Assembly (NCBI GenBank): GCA_947625735.1
Contig: CANQPL010000019.1
Coordinates: 1-50,620, forward strand
DNA length: 50,620 nucleotides
Source of the DNA: an uncultured Clostridia bacterium
Lineage (GTDB): Bacteria > Bacillota > Clostridia > Oscillospirales > Ruminococcaceae
Direction of reading: 5' to 3'
This document shows positions 17,201 to 27,600 of the stretch, one piece after another. A program made the translations under genes and the position numbers. How positions within the stretch are numbered: position 1 is the first letter of the stretch; each line of letters opens with the position of its first letter. Below the pieces are notes generated by a model. It saw nothing but the letters and a program-made list of their open reading frames with translations, ran no database searches and had not been told where the DNA came from.

Positions 17201-18407
17201 CAATGTTGCTTCCGTAAGTCTTGGAACTTGGCATAGTGCAGCAATAACAACAAACGGTGATCTTTATACTTGGGGAAATAATTATAATGGTCGGCTTGGA
17301 AACGGAACGGTAGATGATTATTATAATGTAAATCCTACTCCCATAAAAATCGACATACCCCCTAAGAATTATACAATCAAGTTTACTTCTAAAGAAAACG
17401 TACAACTTCCACAAAATATCACTGTGCAATATGGAACATTTGTAACACTTCCAAATGTTCCTACCAAAACCGGATATGACGGGAAATGGATACTTGAAGG
17501 CAAAGAAATTACTTCGGTAACAGTAGAAAGTGACATTGTAATCGAAGCAGTCTATACTAAGAGAAATGAAACAATTTCAATTGCTTCTGATGAACTTACC
17601 ATTACCACAGAAGTGTTACAGACGGATTCCGCCGACATCATGCCCATAGCAGAAACCACCGACCCCAACATTTCTACCGACCACCCGCAAGCCCCCGCAC
17701 CTACTCCGGACGTTTACCCGGAAACGGCACAGCACTTCTCCGGACTGCTTGCAAATGAAATTTACTACTGCTACGGCATGAAGTCGAAAACTGCCGCAAA
17801 TCCCTTTGACAGCGGCAATCTTCTGTTTATTGCACAGGCAGTTTCGGACGGCAGCGGAAATCTTGACTTTACATATCAGCCGGTTGATGATTATCCCAAT
17901 GCAGAAGTGTTTGTAAAATCAATGACAGATTTTGAGGTCACAAATGCAGAAATTACGGACATCACCGAAAATAAAGGAATTGTAACCGTAAGCTGGAACG
18001 CTGTTCCGAATGCAAACAAATATAAGGTCTACAAAGTTATGAACGGCGTTTACATCGAAGCAGGGGAGACAAGCGGAAATTCCTGCACACTGTCGGACAT
18101 TATCCCCAATTACAATTATAAACTGGTGGTAACGTCCTGCGTACACGGTGAGTGGTCAACTCCCTCGGACGAAAATGCAGTGTTCTTTATGCTGACCGAG
18201 AAACAGGAAGCTTTTACAAAAGGCGATGTAAACGCTGACGGCAAAATAGACATTCTTGACCTTGCCACCATGCGCAGACATCTTGCAGGAAACCCGACAG
18301 AGATAGACGAGCAAGCGGCAGATCTTGACGGAAACGGCGACATAACTATTCTTGACCTTGCAATACTGCGGCGTTATCTTGCGGGGAATGAGGAAGTACT
18401 TTCCTGA
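14214..18407 (+). CDS. Secreted RCC1-propeller protein with dockerin
   Basis: 1398 residues. I start at the ATG at 14214, 7 nt after GGAGGA; an upstream in-frame TTG overlaps the ribosome site. The signal peptide ends about SAEVFA. An N-terminal domain (about 30-195) is nearly identical to that of the 24687 gene. A beta-rich domain of unknown type follows (about 330-530), then a carboxypeptidase-regulatory/Cna-B-like domain (about 580-665). Seven RCC1 repeats (about 702-1042, SLGxxHSAAITTNGDLYTWG) should form one seven-bladed propeller. After them come an InlB B-repeat-like segment, a module containing GLLANEIYYCYGMKSK, an FnIII-like domain and the dockerin (1337-1398). RCC1-type propellers usually bind proteins, so I infer a secreted binding protein docked on the cell surface. 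No enzyme motif is seen. Confidence 0.9.
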   Translation: MKMKKLLSMVTAVVLSVTISAEVFAVDAPGSNGNSQTSISNEMQVTGTNSFGNMLAQEINAKENEQLENNGYNVFSVEVTGQTAEVELQTLKNSTVVVGVYTEDGSTLLQTANAAVTPDDETVKVTFAQTLPEYFYIKAYLINSENMRPLCTVYECPNYTKEMQEFFKKTTADFPADRVLNLDNDTTNNFAVYGDDVKVIPRKSGVNTLVSSGNGRYVFGNADENLTSLAAGDIFAYKYDDENVIIAAVKTISEKDGTVTITEAEDASMEDVFDYLKIDVEASMEDVTVDTSGLDEGVVYEGLVTNEESENQAKGIATVALAEDDIKQKHSAKFAFLDKKIETENVKVSLSGEIGLALTPSLKYYIDLDYQYIELSIELEAKVELSLTGEVTGKIPLGDFSYKGIPGLSIGIKPSIVLELSVAYTVDGTVTGSIGVRAEHNKGSQVKIENISKKFEFDAELKVEGTIFVGFSLEPNIEVIDDNIAEMKFTAKTGVEIKGTLPILTTDKDENDGDKEHLCRACIDGEVSWKFTISFSASLLKLPELTFKIDLLDKKVPLPALDFYYSVDYNDFGLGECPHNKYKVTLLVFTESYSPVANAQITISSLTSKQELVTDEKGSAVVMLEDNTYEVFVTGEGYKRVKKGITVDGKPTSLVVTLKPDTESGNTKPDTGNNGNIGFVPVPSADNNSDIVNSNTPTITQGVKQVSLGYDHSAAITVNGDLYTWGLNSTGELGDGTTKSSSVPKKVMSDVASVSLGRWYSAVITTNGDLYTWGDNRWGQLGDGTSDDDDHPHPKKIMSNVASVSLGWDHSAAITTNGDLYTWGMNHHSQLGNGTYTEYSVANPTPQKIMSNVASVSLGNGFSAAITTNGDLYTWGCRYDGQLGYGAKNYNNRVPNKIMSNVASVSLGGEFSAAITTNGDLYIWGDAYLGDGTTKSSSVPKKIMSNVVSVSLGCNHSAAITTNGDLYTWGVNESGELGDGKGGYQKVGLTPNKIMSNVASVSLGTWHSAAITTNGDLYTWGNNYNGRLGNGTVDDYYNVNPTPIKIDIPPKNYTIKFTSKENVQLPQNITVQYGTFVTLPNVPTKTGYDGKWILEGKEITSVTVESDIVIEAVYTKRNETISIASDELTITTEVLQTDSADIMPIAETTDPNISTDHPQAPAPTPDVYPETAQHFSGLLANEIYYCYGMKSKTAANPFDSGNLLFIAQAVSDGSGNLDFTYQPVDDYPNAEVFVKSMTDFEVTNAEITDITENKGIVTVSWNAVPNANKYKVYKVMNGVYIEAGETSGNSCTLSDIIPNYNYKLVVTSCVHGEWSTPSDENAVFFMLTEKQEAFTKGDVNADGKIDILDLATMRRHLAGNPTEIDEQAADLDGNGDITILDLAILRRYLAGNEEVLS
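16324..17343 (+). repeat. Seven RCC1-blade repeats, nearly identical in DNA
   Basis: Units of about 135-160 bp. Blocks such as AATAATGAGCAATGTTGCTT and ACAACAAATGGTGATCTTTA recur almost unchanged in most units. The variation between units lies in the loop that follows TATACTTGGGG. The stretch looks more AT-rich than the flanking coding sequence. Confidence 0.85.
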
Positions 18408-18458
18408 TGAATTTTCCAAAGCTTTAACCATATTCAAAAAAAGAAAGAGGTAATTATT

Positions 18459-19751
18459 ATGAAACTGAAAAAAATTGCTGCATTGGTACTTTCGACTGCA
18501 CTTCTGAATTTTGGCGTGACAGCCTTTGCTAACACGGAAGACAACAGTGCAGAGGTACTCCTTCCTCCGGAAAATACATACGATAACGACCCTCGGGTGA
18601 TCCTGCTTTCTCCGGAAGAGGTAACACAGGCAAATGAGGCTCTGGAGGAATATCGTGCCCGGCAGGAATACTCCATAAGCACGGTATCGCTGAATGATGA
18701 TTATTTTACCTACGATTATACCCGTGACTGGTTCTACAATGAACTGAATGACACCGAAAAACAGCTGTATCGTGAGATGTACGAAGGTTGTCTGAATTTT
18801 GTGGATTCCACAGAAACACTGGAGAGATATCCGTATAGTAATGTAATTTATGGAATTTTTGATACCACCGGTGAATATCCGGATCTGTCCCTTGATCGGA
18901 TCAGGCAGATATACGATGTTTTCCGCTTTTCCAATCCCCAGTTTTATTTCTTTGACAGCGGTCTGACCGTCTTTGATCCGCTGTATCATAGTGTATATCT
19001 GGTATGCGAGGGGGAGCTTATGGATGGCAGCAAGAGACAGGAGATCAATGCTGTGATCCGAGAAAAAACTGATGAATGGCTTCCCCTCATCAAGGCAGAA
19101 AAAAATCCTCTGGATAAGGTAATGCGTATTGCTCATATAATCTGCGACAATGTGGAATACGGCTTTGGTCCGGATACAGGAACTGACAGATCGGAATTTC
19201 ATCAGACCATGGCGGGCTCCATTGGTGAGGGTGTGAGCGTGTGCAACGGTTATGCTATGGCAGCTGCCTATCTGTGCCACCTGGTGGATATCCCATGTGT
19301 AGGTGTAAACGGCGATAACCACGCATGGAACCGGGTAAAGCTTTTCGGAGATTGGTACGAATTTGACACAACATGGGCAGACAGTCGATATGTAAACGGT
19401 CCGGCTTTCTTTGACTCAAAGTGGATTCTGAAGAGTACGGCGACCTTCCAGGCACAGGACAAAGCAATGGGAAAAACTTCCCATACCCCTGAAGAACCTA
19501 TGTATGTGGATCTTCCGCTTCCTCTCTGCCTGAAAGACGACCCGCAGGTTCCTGATTTTATTAAGGGTGATGTAAACGGCAGCGGCGAAATAGATATTCT
19601 TGACCTTGCCACCATGCGCAGACACCTTGCAGGAAACCCGACAGAGATAGACGAGCAGGCGGCAGATCTTGACGGAAACGGCGACATAACTATTCTTGAC
19701 CTTGCAATACTGCGTCGTTATCTTGCGGGCAATGAAGAAGTATTAGGATAA
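18459..19751 (+). CDS. Secreted transglutaminase-like (papain-fold) protein with dockerin
   Basis: 430 residues; the ATG at 18459 follows AAGAGG. Signal peptide about 1-24 (ends TAFA). The core (about 175-310) has the transglutaminase-like triad arrangement: Cys262 in GEGVSVCNGYAMAA, His288 in NGDNHAWNRV and Asp303 in WYEFDTTWAD. Bacterial members act as peptidases, cross-linkers or cyclisation enzymes on the cell surface or outside the cell. The dockerin is at about 368-430. It is the only dockerin protein in this locus with a visible catalytic triad, so it may process or cross-link proteins of the complex or host and plant proteins; that is inference. The gene lies between an RCC1 gene (51 bp upstream) and an LRR gene (18 bp downstream), almost certainly in one operon. 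Confidence 0.88.
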   Translation: MKLKKIAALVLSTALLNFGVTAFANTEDNSAEVLLPPENTYDNDPRVILLSPEEVTQANEALEEYRARQEYSISTVSLNDDYFTYDYTRDWFYNELNDTEKQLYREMYEGCLNFVDSTETLERYPYSNVIYGIFDTTGEYPDLSLDRIRQIYDVFRFSNPQFYFFDSGLTVFDPLYHSVYLVCEGELMDGSKRQEINAVIREKTDEWLPLIKAEKNPLDKVMRIAHIICDNVEYGFGPDTGTDRSEFHQTMAGSIGEGVSVCNGYAMAAAYLCHLVDIPCVGVNGDNHAWNRVKLFGDWYEFDTTWADSRYVNGPAFFDSKWILKSTATFQAQDKAMGKTSHTPEEPMYVDLPLPLCLKDDPQVPDFIKGDVNGSGEIDILDLATMRRHLAGNPTEIDEQAADLDGNGDITILDLAILRRYLAGNEEVLG

Positions 19752-19769
19752 TTTTTGGAGGAATGTAAA

Positions 19770-22700
19770 ATGAAAAAGAAAAAATCAATGTATCTTGTCG
19801 GATTTCTTTCAGCAGCCATGCTGGCAGCGGGAATGATCGGGAGTATGCCCGATACATTTCCACCGGTACAGCCTGTGGCAGTTTCGGCAGAGACGGTAAA
19901 CAGCGGAACCTGCGGAAGCAGTGTGTCTTGGAATCTGGGAAGTGACGGTACACTTACTATAAGCGGAAGCGGGGCTATGACAAATTATTCGAGTTCTACA
20001 CCTGCACCGTGGAATTCGCAGAAATCAGCAATTAAAAGCGTTATAATTACCGATGGAGTGACATCTATCGGAAACTCAGCTTTCCGCGACTGCGATTCAA
20101 TAGAGACAGTATCAATACCTGATACAGTAACATCAATAGGTTCATATGCATTTTACGACTGTGACAAGCTTACAAAGGTAAGCTTTAACAGCAGAGATGT
20201 TTATTCATATGCATTTTGTAGCTGTGATAATCTTACAACAGTAGTAATGGGCAATACGGTAAAGTACATAGAAAGCAATGCTTTTTATAATTGCAAAAAC
20301 CTTTCAAATGTAACATGGTCGAATAATCTGACAGGAATACGATCAAGTGCATTCTGGGGCACAGGATTGACAGAGCTTCAGATGCCCGATACAGTAACAA
20401 CAGTAGGTGAGAGAGCGTTTGCATACAGCCCATTGAAAAATGTACATCTTTCCACATCGCTGACAACATTGGAATCCGGTGCATTTCTTGACTGCGACGG
20501 ACTTACAGCAATAGAGATCCCTGCAAGTCTTACAAAAGCAACTGAAGACTATTATAGCGGTGATGTGACGGATAATGATGAGAAAGTATCATCCGGATAT
20601 ATAGGTCCATTTTCACACTGTGATAATCTGAAGGGTATCACTTTTGCCAACGGAACAACAACAGTACCCGGTTATCTTTTCTACAACTGCGATTCAATAG
20701 AGACAGTATCAATACCTGATACAATAACATCAATAGGTACATACGCATTTTACGACTGTGACAAGCTTACAAAGGTAAGCTTTAACAGCAGAGATGTTTA
20801 TTCATATGCATTTTGTAGCTGTGATAATCTTACAACAGTAGTAATGGGCAATACGGTAAAGTACATAGAAAGCAATGCTTTTTATAATTGCAAAAACCTT
20901 TCAAATGTAACATGGTCGAATAATCTGACAGGAATACGATCAAGTGCATTCTGGGGCACAGGATTGACAGAGCTTCAGATGCCCGATACAGTAACAACAG
21001 TAGGTGAGAGAGCGTTTGCATACAGCCCATTGAAAAATGTACATCTTTCCACATCGCTGACAACATTGGAATCCGGTGCATTTCTTGACTGCGACGGACT
21101 TACAGCAATAGAGATCCCTGCAAGTCTTACAAAAGCAACTGAAGACTATTATAGCGGTGATGTGACGGATAATGATGAGAAAGTATCATCCGGATATATA
21201 GGTCCATTTTCACACTGTGATAATCTGAAGGGTATCACTTTTGCCAACGGAACAACAACAGTACCCGGTTATCTTTTCTACAACTGCGATTCAATAGAGT
21301 CAATATACATTCCCAAATCTGCCGGCTCCATCGGTACCTCTGCATTTGAGGGCTGCGAAAATCTTATTGCAGTAAATATTCCGGACAAAGTGGAAACTAT
21401 CGGCAACTATGCATTTCGGTACTGCTCAAATCTTACTCACATTCATATCCCGGAAGGCAAAACCTATTCCGATTATGCAGGTAAAGGCAGTCTGCCCTCC
21501 GAACCCTCATATTATTTCCCAGGCGGGTGCGGGAAAGATAATTGTCCGCTGAATGGCAAAGTCGCAGGCTACGAATTAGACACATCTTTAAAAAATATAG
21601 ACAGGATCAATTACAGCGAACTGACCGGTTATGATAAAAGTGCATATAACTTATCATATTTTATCAGAGCAGACGCAGATTATGACTCTATAGACGGTCT
21701 TATAGTCAGATACGAGCTTTCCGACGGCTTCAGCTTTTCTGAGAACAGCAATGTGAACACAAAGGAAAGCATAGTAGAAGCATATAAGATATATGACATC
21801 TGGGAAACATTTTCCGACTCTCTGACGATCTATCCTACAGGCGGATTTGTAGAATCGGTTACAATAAAAGCCAATGTATATAACGGCAGTAATCTGATAG
21901 TTTCTGATTCGGAAACTATCCCCGTAGGTTCAGAGGTTAATTTTAAGGATTATGAATCCGAAATCACCATAAACACGAACGGATACAATATTGCATCGGG
22001 CATTTCATACAATGATGAAGATATAATATACAACGAATCGACAAAAGAATTCAATCAGACATCTTACAATTTGGGCTTTTCAATGACACAGGATATCGGT
22101 GAAAATAAATCAATAGACGGGTTAACTGTAGTTTTCGGACTTGCACATGGGTTCAGCTTCTCACCCGACAGCTCTGAGGGAAAAATACAGGTGACGGTGA
22201 AGGATAATCATACAAGCAGTGCATCAGAGACCTTCAACATGGAACAGCCTATCTATCCCGACAAGAATTTTGATTACAGTAAGATCAAAAGCGCAGATAT
22301 TGTTGCACGTATATATGACGAGGATCAGCTTATCGGAACAGCAGTAATGAGTAAAAAAATACAAGCTGAAAAAACAGATAATGAGGAAACAGCTTCACCT
22401 TTTGGTACAGAGATAAATTCCTCTAATATATCAGATTTTAAGGATAAAAACGGCGATTTAATTATTGAAAGCGGCGATTATTATACTTCGGGAAATGTAT
22501 CCTGTAAAAATCTTTATATCAAGGGAGGAACACTTACTGTATCAAGCAAATCTGTGCTTACAGTCAGCGAAAATGCAGAGGTTACAGGCGGAAAAGAACA
22601 ATTTTTAATCTTTGGAAGCGATGAAAAAGGCGGTGAATTATCCGTTTACGGAACTTTGAATGTTAATGGTAATATGACAATAGGCAAGACATTCGGAGTA

Positions 22701-24668
22701 CTGAAAATGACGAGCAGCAAATCTTGTGTTGATGTTAAAGGCGATCTGACATTTAATGCTAAGAAATACGACTCACACGATACATTGACAAATGGTGTGC
22801 TGAAAATCGGCGGCAGCTTTTACGGTTCCAAAAATACCGGAAATTTTCAAGCTTCCGGCGATCATGTTACTCAATTCTACAGCTCTGATTCGTTTAAAAT
22901 TGAAATGAACACCAAGCTCGACAGCAATAATACCAAAAACTCATATTTCAATAATCTTATTTTTACAGATGAAGCAAACGACAATTTTAATGGAACAATC
23001 AATACGTTCAATGTCAAAGGATATTTCCGCCTTAACCAAAAAAATGGTGAGGATCTGAAAACTAAATTTGCCGATTATGTCGGTACAGATGAAGCTGTAA
23101 ATGCAATCCAACAAAAATTTTCTTCATTTTATGACGGAAAATCATCTTATGACGGGACAACTTCTTCATTAGCAACCAGCCTTGGTTCGGCAAGTAAGTA
23201 TCTTTCCAATAACAGTATCAAAGAGATAGCGGCATCTACCGAAATGTTTTTTGAACTTGAGGTAATGAATGAGGACAATAATAATAATATCAAGGTTGAA
23301 GGTTTAGAAATTCGTATCAATAAATTCAATAAATTGATTTCTTTTGAAAACGTTCCGTTGAAAAACAGCAAAGACACAGTAAACGTATATGTTTATCTTG
23401 ATGCATCAGGAACCGGCTTAATGGCATCGACGTCATTATTATGCAGCGCAACATGGTTTATTATGAATAAGGATATTACACTCAGTGGAACAGCGGTCAT
23501 GACATATTCTGCAACAGATTCCCTGTACAATGATCTAAGAAAAATATATAATGAAAAGGCACATGGCAATGATTATTGGTACTGGTGTGTTCAAGTCGCA
23601 AATGATTTTCTTGGCGGGTACAATAAACTTTCAGGTGCAAAGGCATTTAAGAACGCCCAGACAGCATTAAATATAGTCGATAAATGTGTTGAAAGTGTAA
23701 AGAAGGGCAATGTCGATCCTTTCCTTAAAAAGTTCACCGACGGCAACCAAGCAGTGAAATTGTTTGAAAATATGAATAAGGTTGTTGACGGAAAAATTTC
23801 TTGGATAGAATATTTTAAATGCCCTGTTGACGTTGAGGTGAGAGACGAAAACGGTCAGGTTGTCGGACTGATACAGAATAATACGGTCAAGGTCACCACG
23901 GAAGATGTTCAGATGTCTGTATCAGGCGATACAAAGATAATCAAAGTAAGCGACATAGGCAAGTACAGTATCAAGGTTACCGGAACAGATACGGGTACGG
24001 TTGACTATAAAGTAGATGAAGTAGTGAACGGAATGGCATACCGCAGAATATCCTTTGATGCGCTGCCGGTTGATACCAATACTGTTTATGAAGGCACAGC
24101 CGAATTTAAACAGTTTGCACCTGCCGAAAATTACAGACTTATAGATTATGACGGTAACTATTATTATGCAACAAGTGATGTGATGGATATGGACGGCAAT
24201 GAAATAACGGCACTGCCGGGAGAAGTAGAATATCATTCGGTATATATTCCCGAAAATGTCACAGTTACAGTAAACGGCATATCAATTGAAGATAAAGGCT
24301 GTGTATGCAGCGGAGATGTTCTTACTATAACTGCTGCACAGGTTGAAGGCAGTAAACTCTTCTCATTAAAGGTGAACGGAAATGATTTTGCAAACGGCGG
24401 TACATATACAGTTGAAAATGAGGATATTGAAATTACTGTAGAGTATCAGGAGCTCGGCATTGATGATGATAATTACATCAAAGGCGATGTAAACGGTGAC
24501 GGTAAAATAGACATTCTTGACCTTGCCACCATGCGCAGACATCTTGCAGGAAACCCGACAGAGATAGACGAAAAGGCGGCAGATCTTGACGGAAACGGCG
24601 ACATAACTATTCTTGACCTTGCAATACTGCGACGTTATCTTGCGGGAAATGAAGAAGTATTAAAATAA
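19770..24668 (+). CDS. Large secreted BspA-type LRR protein with dockerin
   Basis: 1632 residues; the ATG at 19770 follows GGAGGA by 7 nt. Signal peptide about 1-42 (ends VSA), then the TCGSSVSWNLGSDGTLTISG module often found before BspA repeats. LRR_5 repeats fill about 90-585 and include an exact-length internal duplication of 199 residues (20094-20690 against 20691-21287). Two related beta-rich domains follow (about 600-860, with SIDGL and FSFS motifs). Next is a probable beta-helix-like stretch (about 880-1060), a mixed region, then the CPVDVEVRDENG...GTDTGTVDY module shared with the 10767 gene. The dockerin is at about 1569-1632. The likely role is adhesion or binding. The copies differ at only a few bases, so the protein may vary in length between strains. 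Confidence 0.9.
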   Translation: MKKKKSMYLVGFLSAAMLAAGMIGSMPDTFPPVQPVAVSAETVNSGTCGSSVSWNLGSDGTLTISGSGAMTNYSSSTPAPWNSQKSAIKSVIITDGVTSIGNSAFRDCDSIETVSIPDTVTSIGSYAFYDCDKLTKVSFNSRDVYSYAFCSCDNLTTVVMGNTVKYIESNAFYNCKNLSNVTWSNNLTGIRSSAFWGTGLTELQMPDTVTTVGERAFAYSPLKNVHLSTSLTTLESGAFLDCDGLTAIEIPASLTKATEDYYSGDVTDNDEKVSSGYIGPFSHCDNLKGITFANGTTTVPGYLFYNCDSIETVSIPDTITSIGTYAFYDCDKLTKVSFNSRDVYSYAFCSCDNLTTVVMGNTVKYIESNAFYNCKNLSNVTWSNNLTGIRSSAFWGTGLTELQMPDTVTTVGERAFAYSPLKNVHLSTSLTTLESGAFLDCDGLTAIEIPASLTKATEDYYSGDVTDNDEKVSSGYIGPFSHCDNLKGITFANGTTTVPGYLFYNCDSIESIYIPKSAGSIGTSAFEGCENLIAVNIPDKVETIGNYAFRYCSNLTHIHIPEGKTYSDYAGKGSLPSEPSYYFPGGCGKDNCPLNGKVAGYELDTSLKNIDRINYSELTGYDKSAYNLSYFIRADADYDSIDGLIVRYELSDGFSFSENSNVNTKESIVEAYKIYDIWETFSDSLTIYPTGGFVESVTIKANVYNGSNLIVSDSETIPVGSEVNFKDYESEITINTNGYNIASGISYNDEDIIYNESTKEFNQTSYNLGFSMTQDIGENKSIDGLTVVFGLAHGFSFSPDSSEGKIQVTVKDNHTSSASETFNMEQPIYPDKNFDYSKIKSADIVARIYDEDQLIGTAVMSKKIQAEKTDNEETASPFGTEINSSNISDFKDKNGDLIIESGDYYTSGNVSCKNLYIKGGTLTVSSKSVLTVSENAEVTGGKEQFLIFGSDEKGGELSVYGTLNVNGNMTIGKTFGVLKMTSSKSCVDVKGDLTFNAKKYDSHDTLTNGVLKIGGSFYGSKNTGNFQASGDHVTQFYSSDSFKIEMNTKLDSNNTKNSYFNNLIFTDEANDNFNGTINTFNVKGYFRLNQKNGEDLKTKFADYVGTDEAVNAIQQKFSSFYDGKSSYDGTTSSLATSLGSASKYLSNNSIKEIAASTEMFFELEVMNEDNNNNIKVEGLEIRINKFNKLISFENVPLKNSKDTVNVYVYLDASGTGLMASTSLLCSATWFIMNKDITLSGTAVMTYSATDSLYNDLRKIYNEKAHGNDYWYWCVQVANDFLGGYNKLSGAKAFKNAQTALNIVDKCVESVKKGNVDPFLKKFTDGNQAVKLFENMNKVVDGKISWIEYFKCPVDVEVRDENGQVVGLIQNNTVKVTTEDVQMSVSGDTKIIKVSDIGKYSIKVTGTDTGTVDYKVDEVVNGMAYRRISFDALPVDTNTVYEGTAEFKQFAPAENYRLIDYDGNYYYATSDVMDMDGNEITALPGEVEYHSVYIPENVTVTVNGISIEDKGCVCSGDVLTITAAQVEGSKLFSLKVNGNDFANGGTYTVENEDIEITVEYQELGIDDDNYIKGDVNGDGKIDILDLATMRRHLAGNPTEIDEKAADLDGNGDITILDLAILRRYLAGNEEVLK
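20094..21287 (+). repeat. 597-bp tandem duplication inside the LRR gene
   Basis: Two head-to-tail copies, 20094-20690 and 20691-21287, keep the frame (199 codons each). I found three base differences, all within about 45 bp of the copy start; the rest appears identical. A partial third copy begins at 21288 (GATTCAATAGAG) and then diverges. Confidence 0.92.
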
Positions 24669-24686
24669 TTTTTGGAGGACTGTAAA

Positions 24687-27600
24687 ATGAAAATGAAAAA
24701 GCTATTATCTATGGTAACGGCAGTTGTACTGTCCGTTACCATGAGTGCGGAGGTTTTCGCTGTTGACACACCGGGCAGTAACGGAAACAGTCAGACCTCG
24801 ATCTCAAACGAAATGCAGGTTACCGGAACAAACTCTTTCGGTAATATGCTTGCACAGGAGATAAACGCAAAAGAGAATGAACAGCTTGAAAACAACGGTT
24901 ACAACGTTTTTTCTGTTGAGGTAACAGGACAGACGGCAGAAGTAGAGCTGCAAACCCTCAAAAACAGCACTGTTGTTGTGGGTGTTTACACAGAAGACGG
25001 CAGCACACTTCTGCAAACTGCCAATGCCGCTGTGACACCTGATGATGAAACGGTCAAGGTTACTTTTGCACAGGCGTTACCGGAGTATTTCTACATAAAA
25101 GCATATCTCATCAACAGCGAAAATATGCGTCCGTTGTGTACAGTGTATGAGTGTCCCAATTACACAAAGGAAATGCAGGAATTTTTCAAAAAGACAACAG
25201 CGGATTTCCCGGAGGACAGGGTGCTGAATCTGGATAACGACACTGCAAATAATTTTGCGGTGTATAGTGATGATGTTAAGGTCATTTCTGAACAGACAGG
25301 AATAAATAATGTCACAGGCTCTGTAAATGGTACATATGTTATTGAAAATGCTGACGAAAATTTTACAGAACTCAAAAGCGGCGATATGATCGCATATGAA
25401 TATGGAGACAATGAGCTTATTTTGTTAAGCGTTGACAGCATAAGTGTGAATGGCAGCACGGTTACGATCACGGAAAAAGAGGCATCACTTGAAGATGCGT
25501 TTGAGTATATTAGAATAGATTCAAGTGCAGATCTTGAAAATGCCGTTGTTGATAATTCGGGGCTTCAGGAAGGTGTCAACTACTTAGGTAGGGTATCGTC
25601 TGCTGAAGATCATGAGGAGGCACAACCTTACGGAATTGCGACCATTGCCGAAGATACAGGCATAGGCTCGTCATCTTTGAAATTTTCTGATGAATACGAA
25701 GTTTTTTCTAAAAGTCTCGGAGATGACAACAAAAAACTTGATATTTCGGGCAAAATAGGCTTTTCACTTGTGGGAACGGTAAAATACTATATGACATTAA
25801 GTCAGCAGTACATTGAAGTTTCTTTGGATTATGAAATAAATGCTGCACTGAAGATCAATGCTTCCGGAAAAGCAGAAATGAAATTATCGAAATTCTATAT
25901 TCCCATTATTCCCGGAATAAATATTACGGTAGAGCCAAAGCTGACTTTTGAGGTGGCAGTCGATGCAGACCTTACCTTTAAATTTTCAGGTTCTTTGGGA
26001 ATGAAAGCATCTGTGCAGGAGGGTGTGCAGAATATCAGCAAAAAGCCAACCTTTGACGGCGATGCAACAATTACCGGAAAATTGTACGTAGGCATTGAAC
26101 TGAAACCCGACATTGAGGTAATCAACGAAAATATTGCCAGTGTTTCTTTGACAGGGTCTGCCGGCATAGAAGTAAATGGTTCAATGGAGTTGGTTTCGGA
26201 TAAACCGGAAGGTGATAAGGTCCATGCGTGCCAGCATTGTGTGGACGGTTCGGTAAAGGCAAAATTTTCTATCTCTTTCAAAGCGACGCTTCTGAACATT
26301 AAGCAGCTTACTTTGGAAAAAACTATCCTTGATAAGTCGTTTGATCTGTTTGATTTTTATTTTTCTCTGGATACCAATCAATTTGGTAAGGGTGAATGCC
26401 CGAATATGAAATACAAGGTTACTTTCTATGTGGTTGATTCTGCCGGAAAGCCCCTGCAGAATGTAATGATAATGCTTAATTCAGGAGAATCGACAGAGAG
26501 CGGCAGCGATGGATATACAAAAGCAATATATCTTGCTAACGGTAATTATACCGCACAGACACTCGATGGTGAACACAGAGAAAAGACAGTTTCTTTTAAT
26601 GTAGACAATAGTGCGGTAAATGGAAAATGGATTATGCTTTATGGGATTAACGAGGTTCTCCCGGATTCGATCGCCGCAAAACAGATCATTTTGGGCGGTG
26701 CCAGCAGTGCTGTTATTACTGAGGAAGGCGATCTTTATACATGGGGAAATAATGACTATGCTCAGCTTGGAAACGGGACAAGAGTTGATGCAGCTTACCC
26801 AATGAAAGTCAGGGAAAATGTTGCTTCGGTTGATATTACTTCTAGCTACTATTGCGAAAATTTTTTAAGAGCCGGATGCGGTGCATTTGTTCTTGAAAAT
26901 GGTGGTTTATATGTTTATGGTGGAAATGCCAGTGGTCAATTAGGATACGGTACAAGGAGCCTTAAAGAAGTTCAAACAAAGCCAATACGTATAATGAATG
27001 ATGTAAAAACAGTAGAAACTGCTTTGGGAGTTATGGGCTGTCTTACAAATGATGGAACATTGTATCTGTGGGGTCATCTCAGCAAATTAAACAAACCATA
27101 TGATTTTAATGATTTTTATGGAGCGGGTTATTATACTCCTGTTGAAGTTGCAAAAAACGTTTCTGATTTCGATATTGATTCCCGTGGAGCTTATTATATT
27201 GATGAAAACGGAAGTTTGTACAATGTACCATCAAATACATCAGAACCAATCATGGAAAATGTTGTATCTGTTAAAGCGTATGGAAGTTCAATCGTTAGTG
27301 TTATTACATCTGATGGTAGCCTTTATTTAAAAGGTAATAATGATTACGGACAGATCGGTGACGGAACTTATAAAAGCAAGTCAAACTTTGTTAAAGTAAT
27401 GGACAATGTTGCTTCGGTAAGCCTTGGTGAATATCATGTTGCTGCTGTTACAGATGATGGGGTGCTTTATACATGGGGAAGTAACGGATACGGTCAGTTG
27501 GGCACCGATGATGTCAGCTTGCTGCCTAACAGGATAATGGATAATGTGGCGGCGGTAAGCTGCGGCGATTATCATACCGGAGTAATTACAAAAGACGGCA

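Noticed and set aside
18156-19322. 388-residue antisense frame across a gene junction
   Set aside because: It spans two good sense genes and has no start signals or family match.
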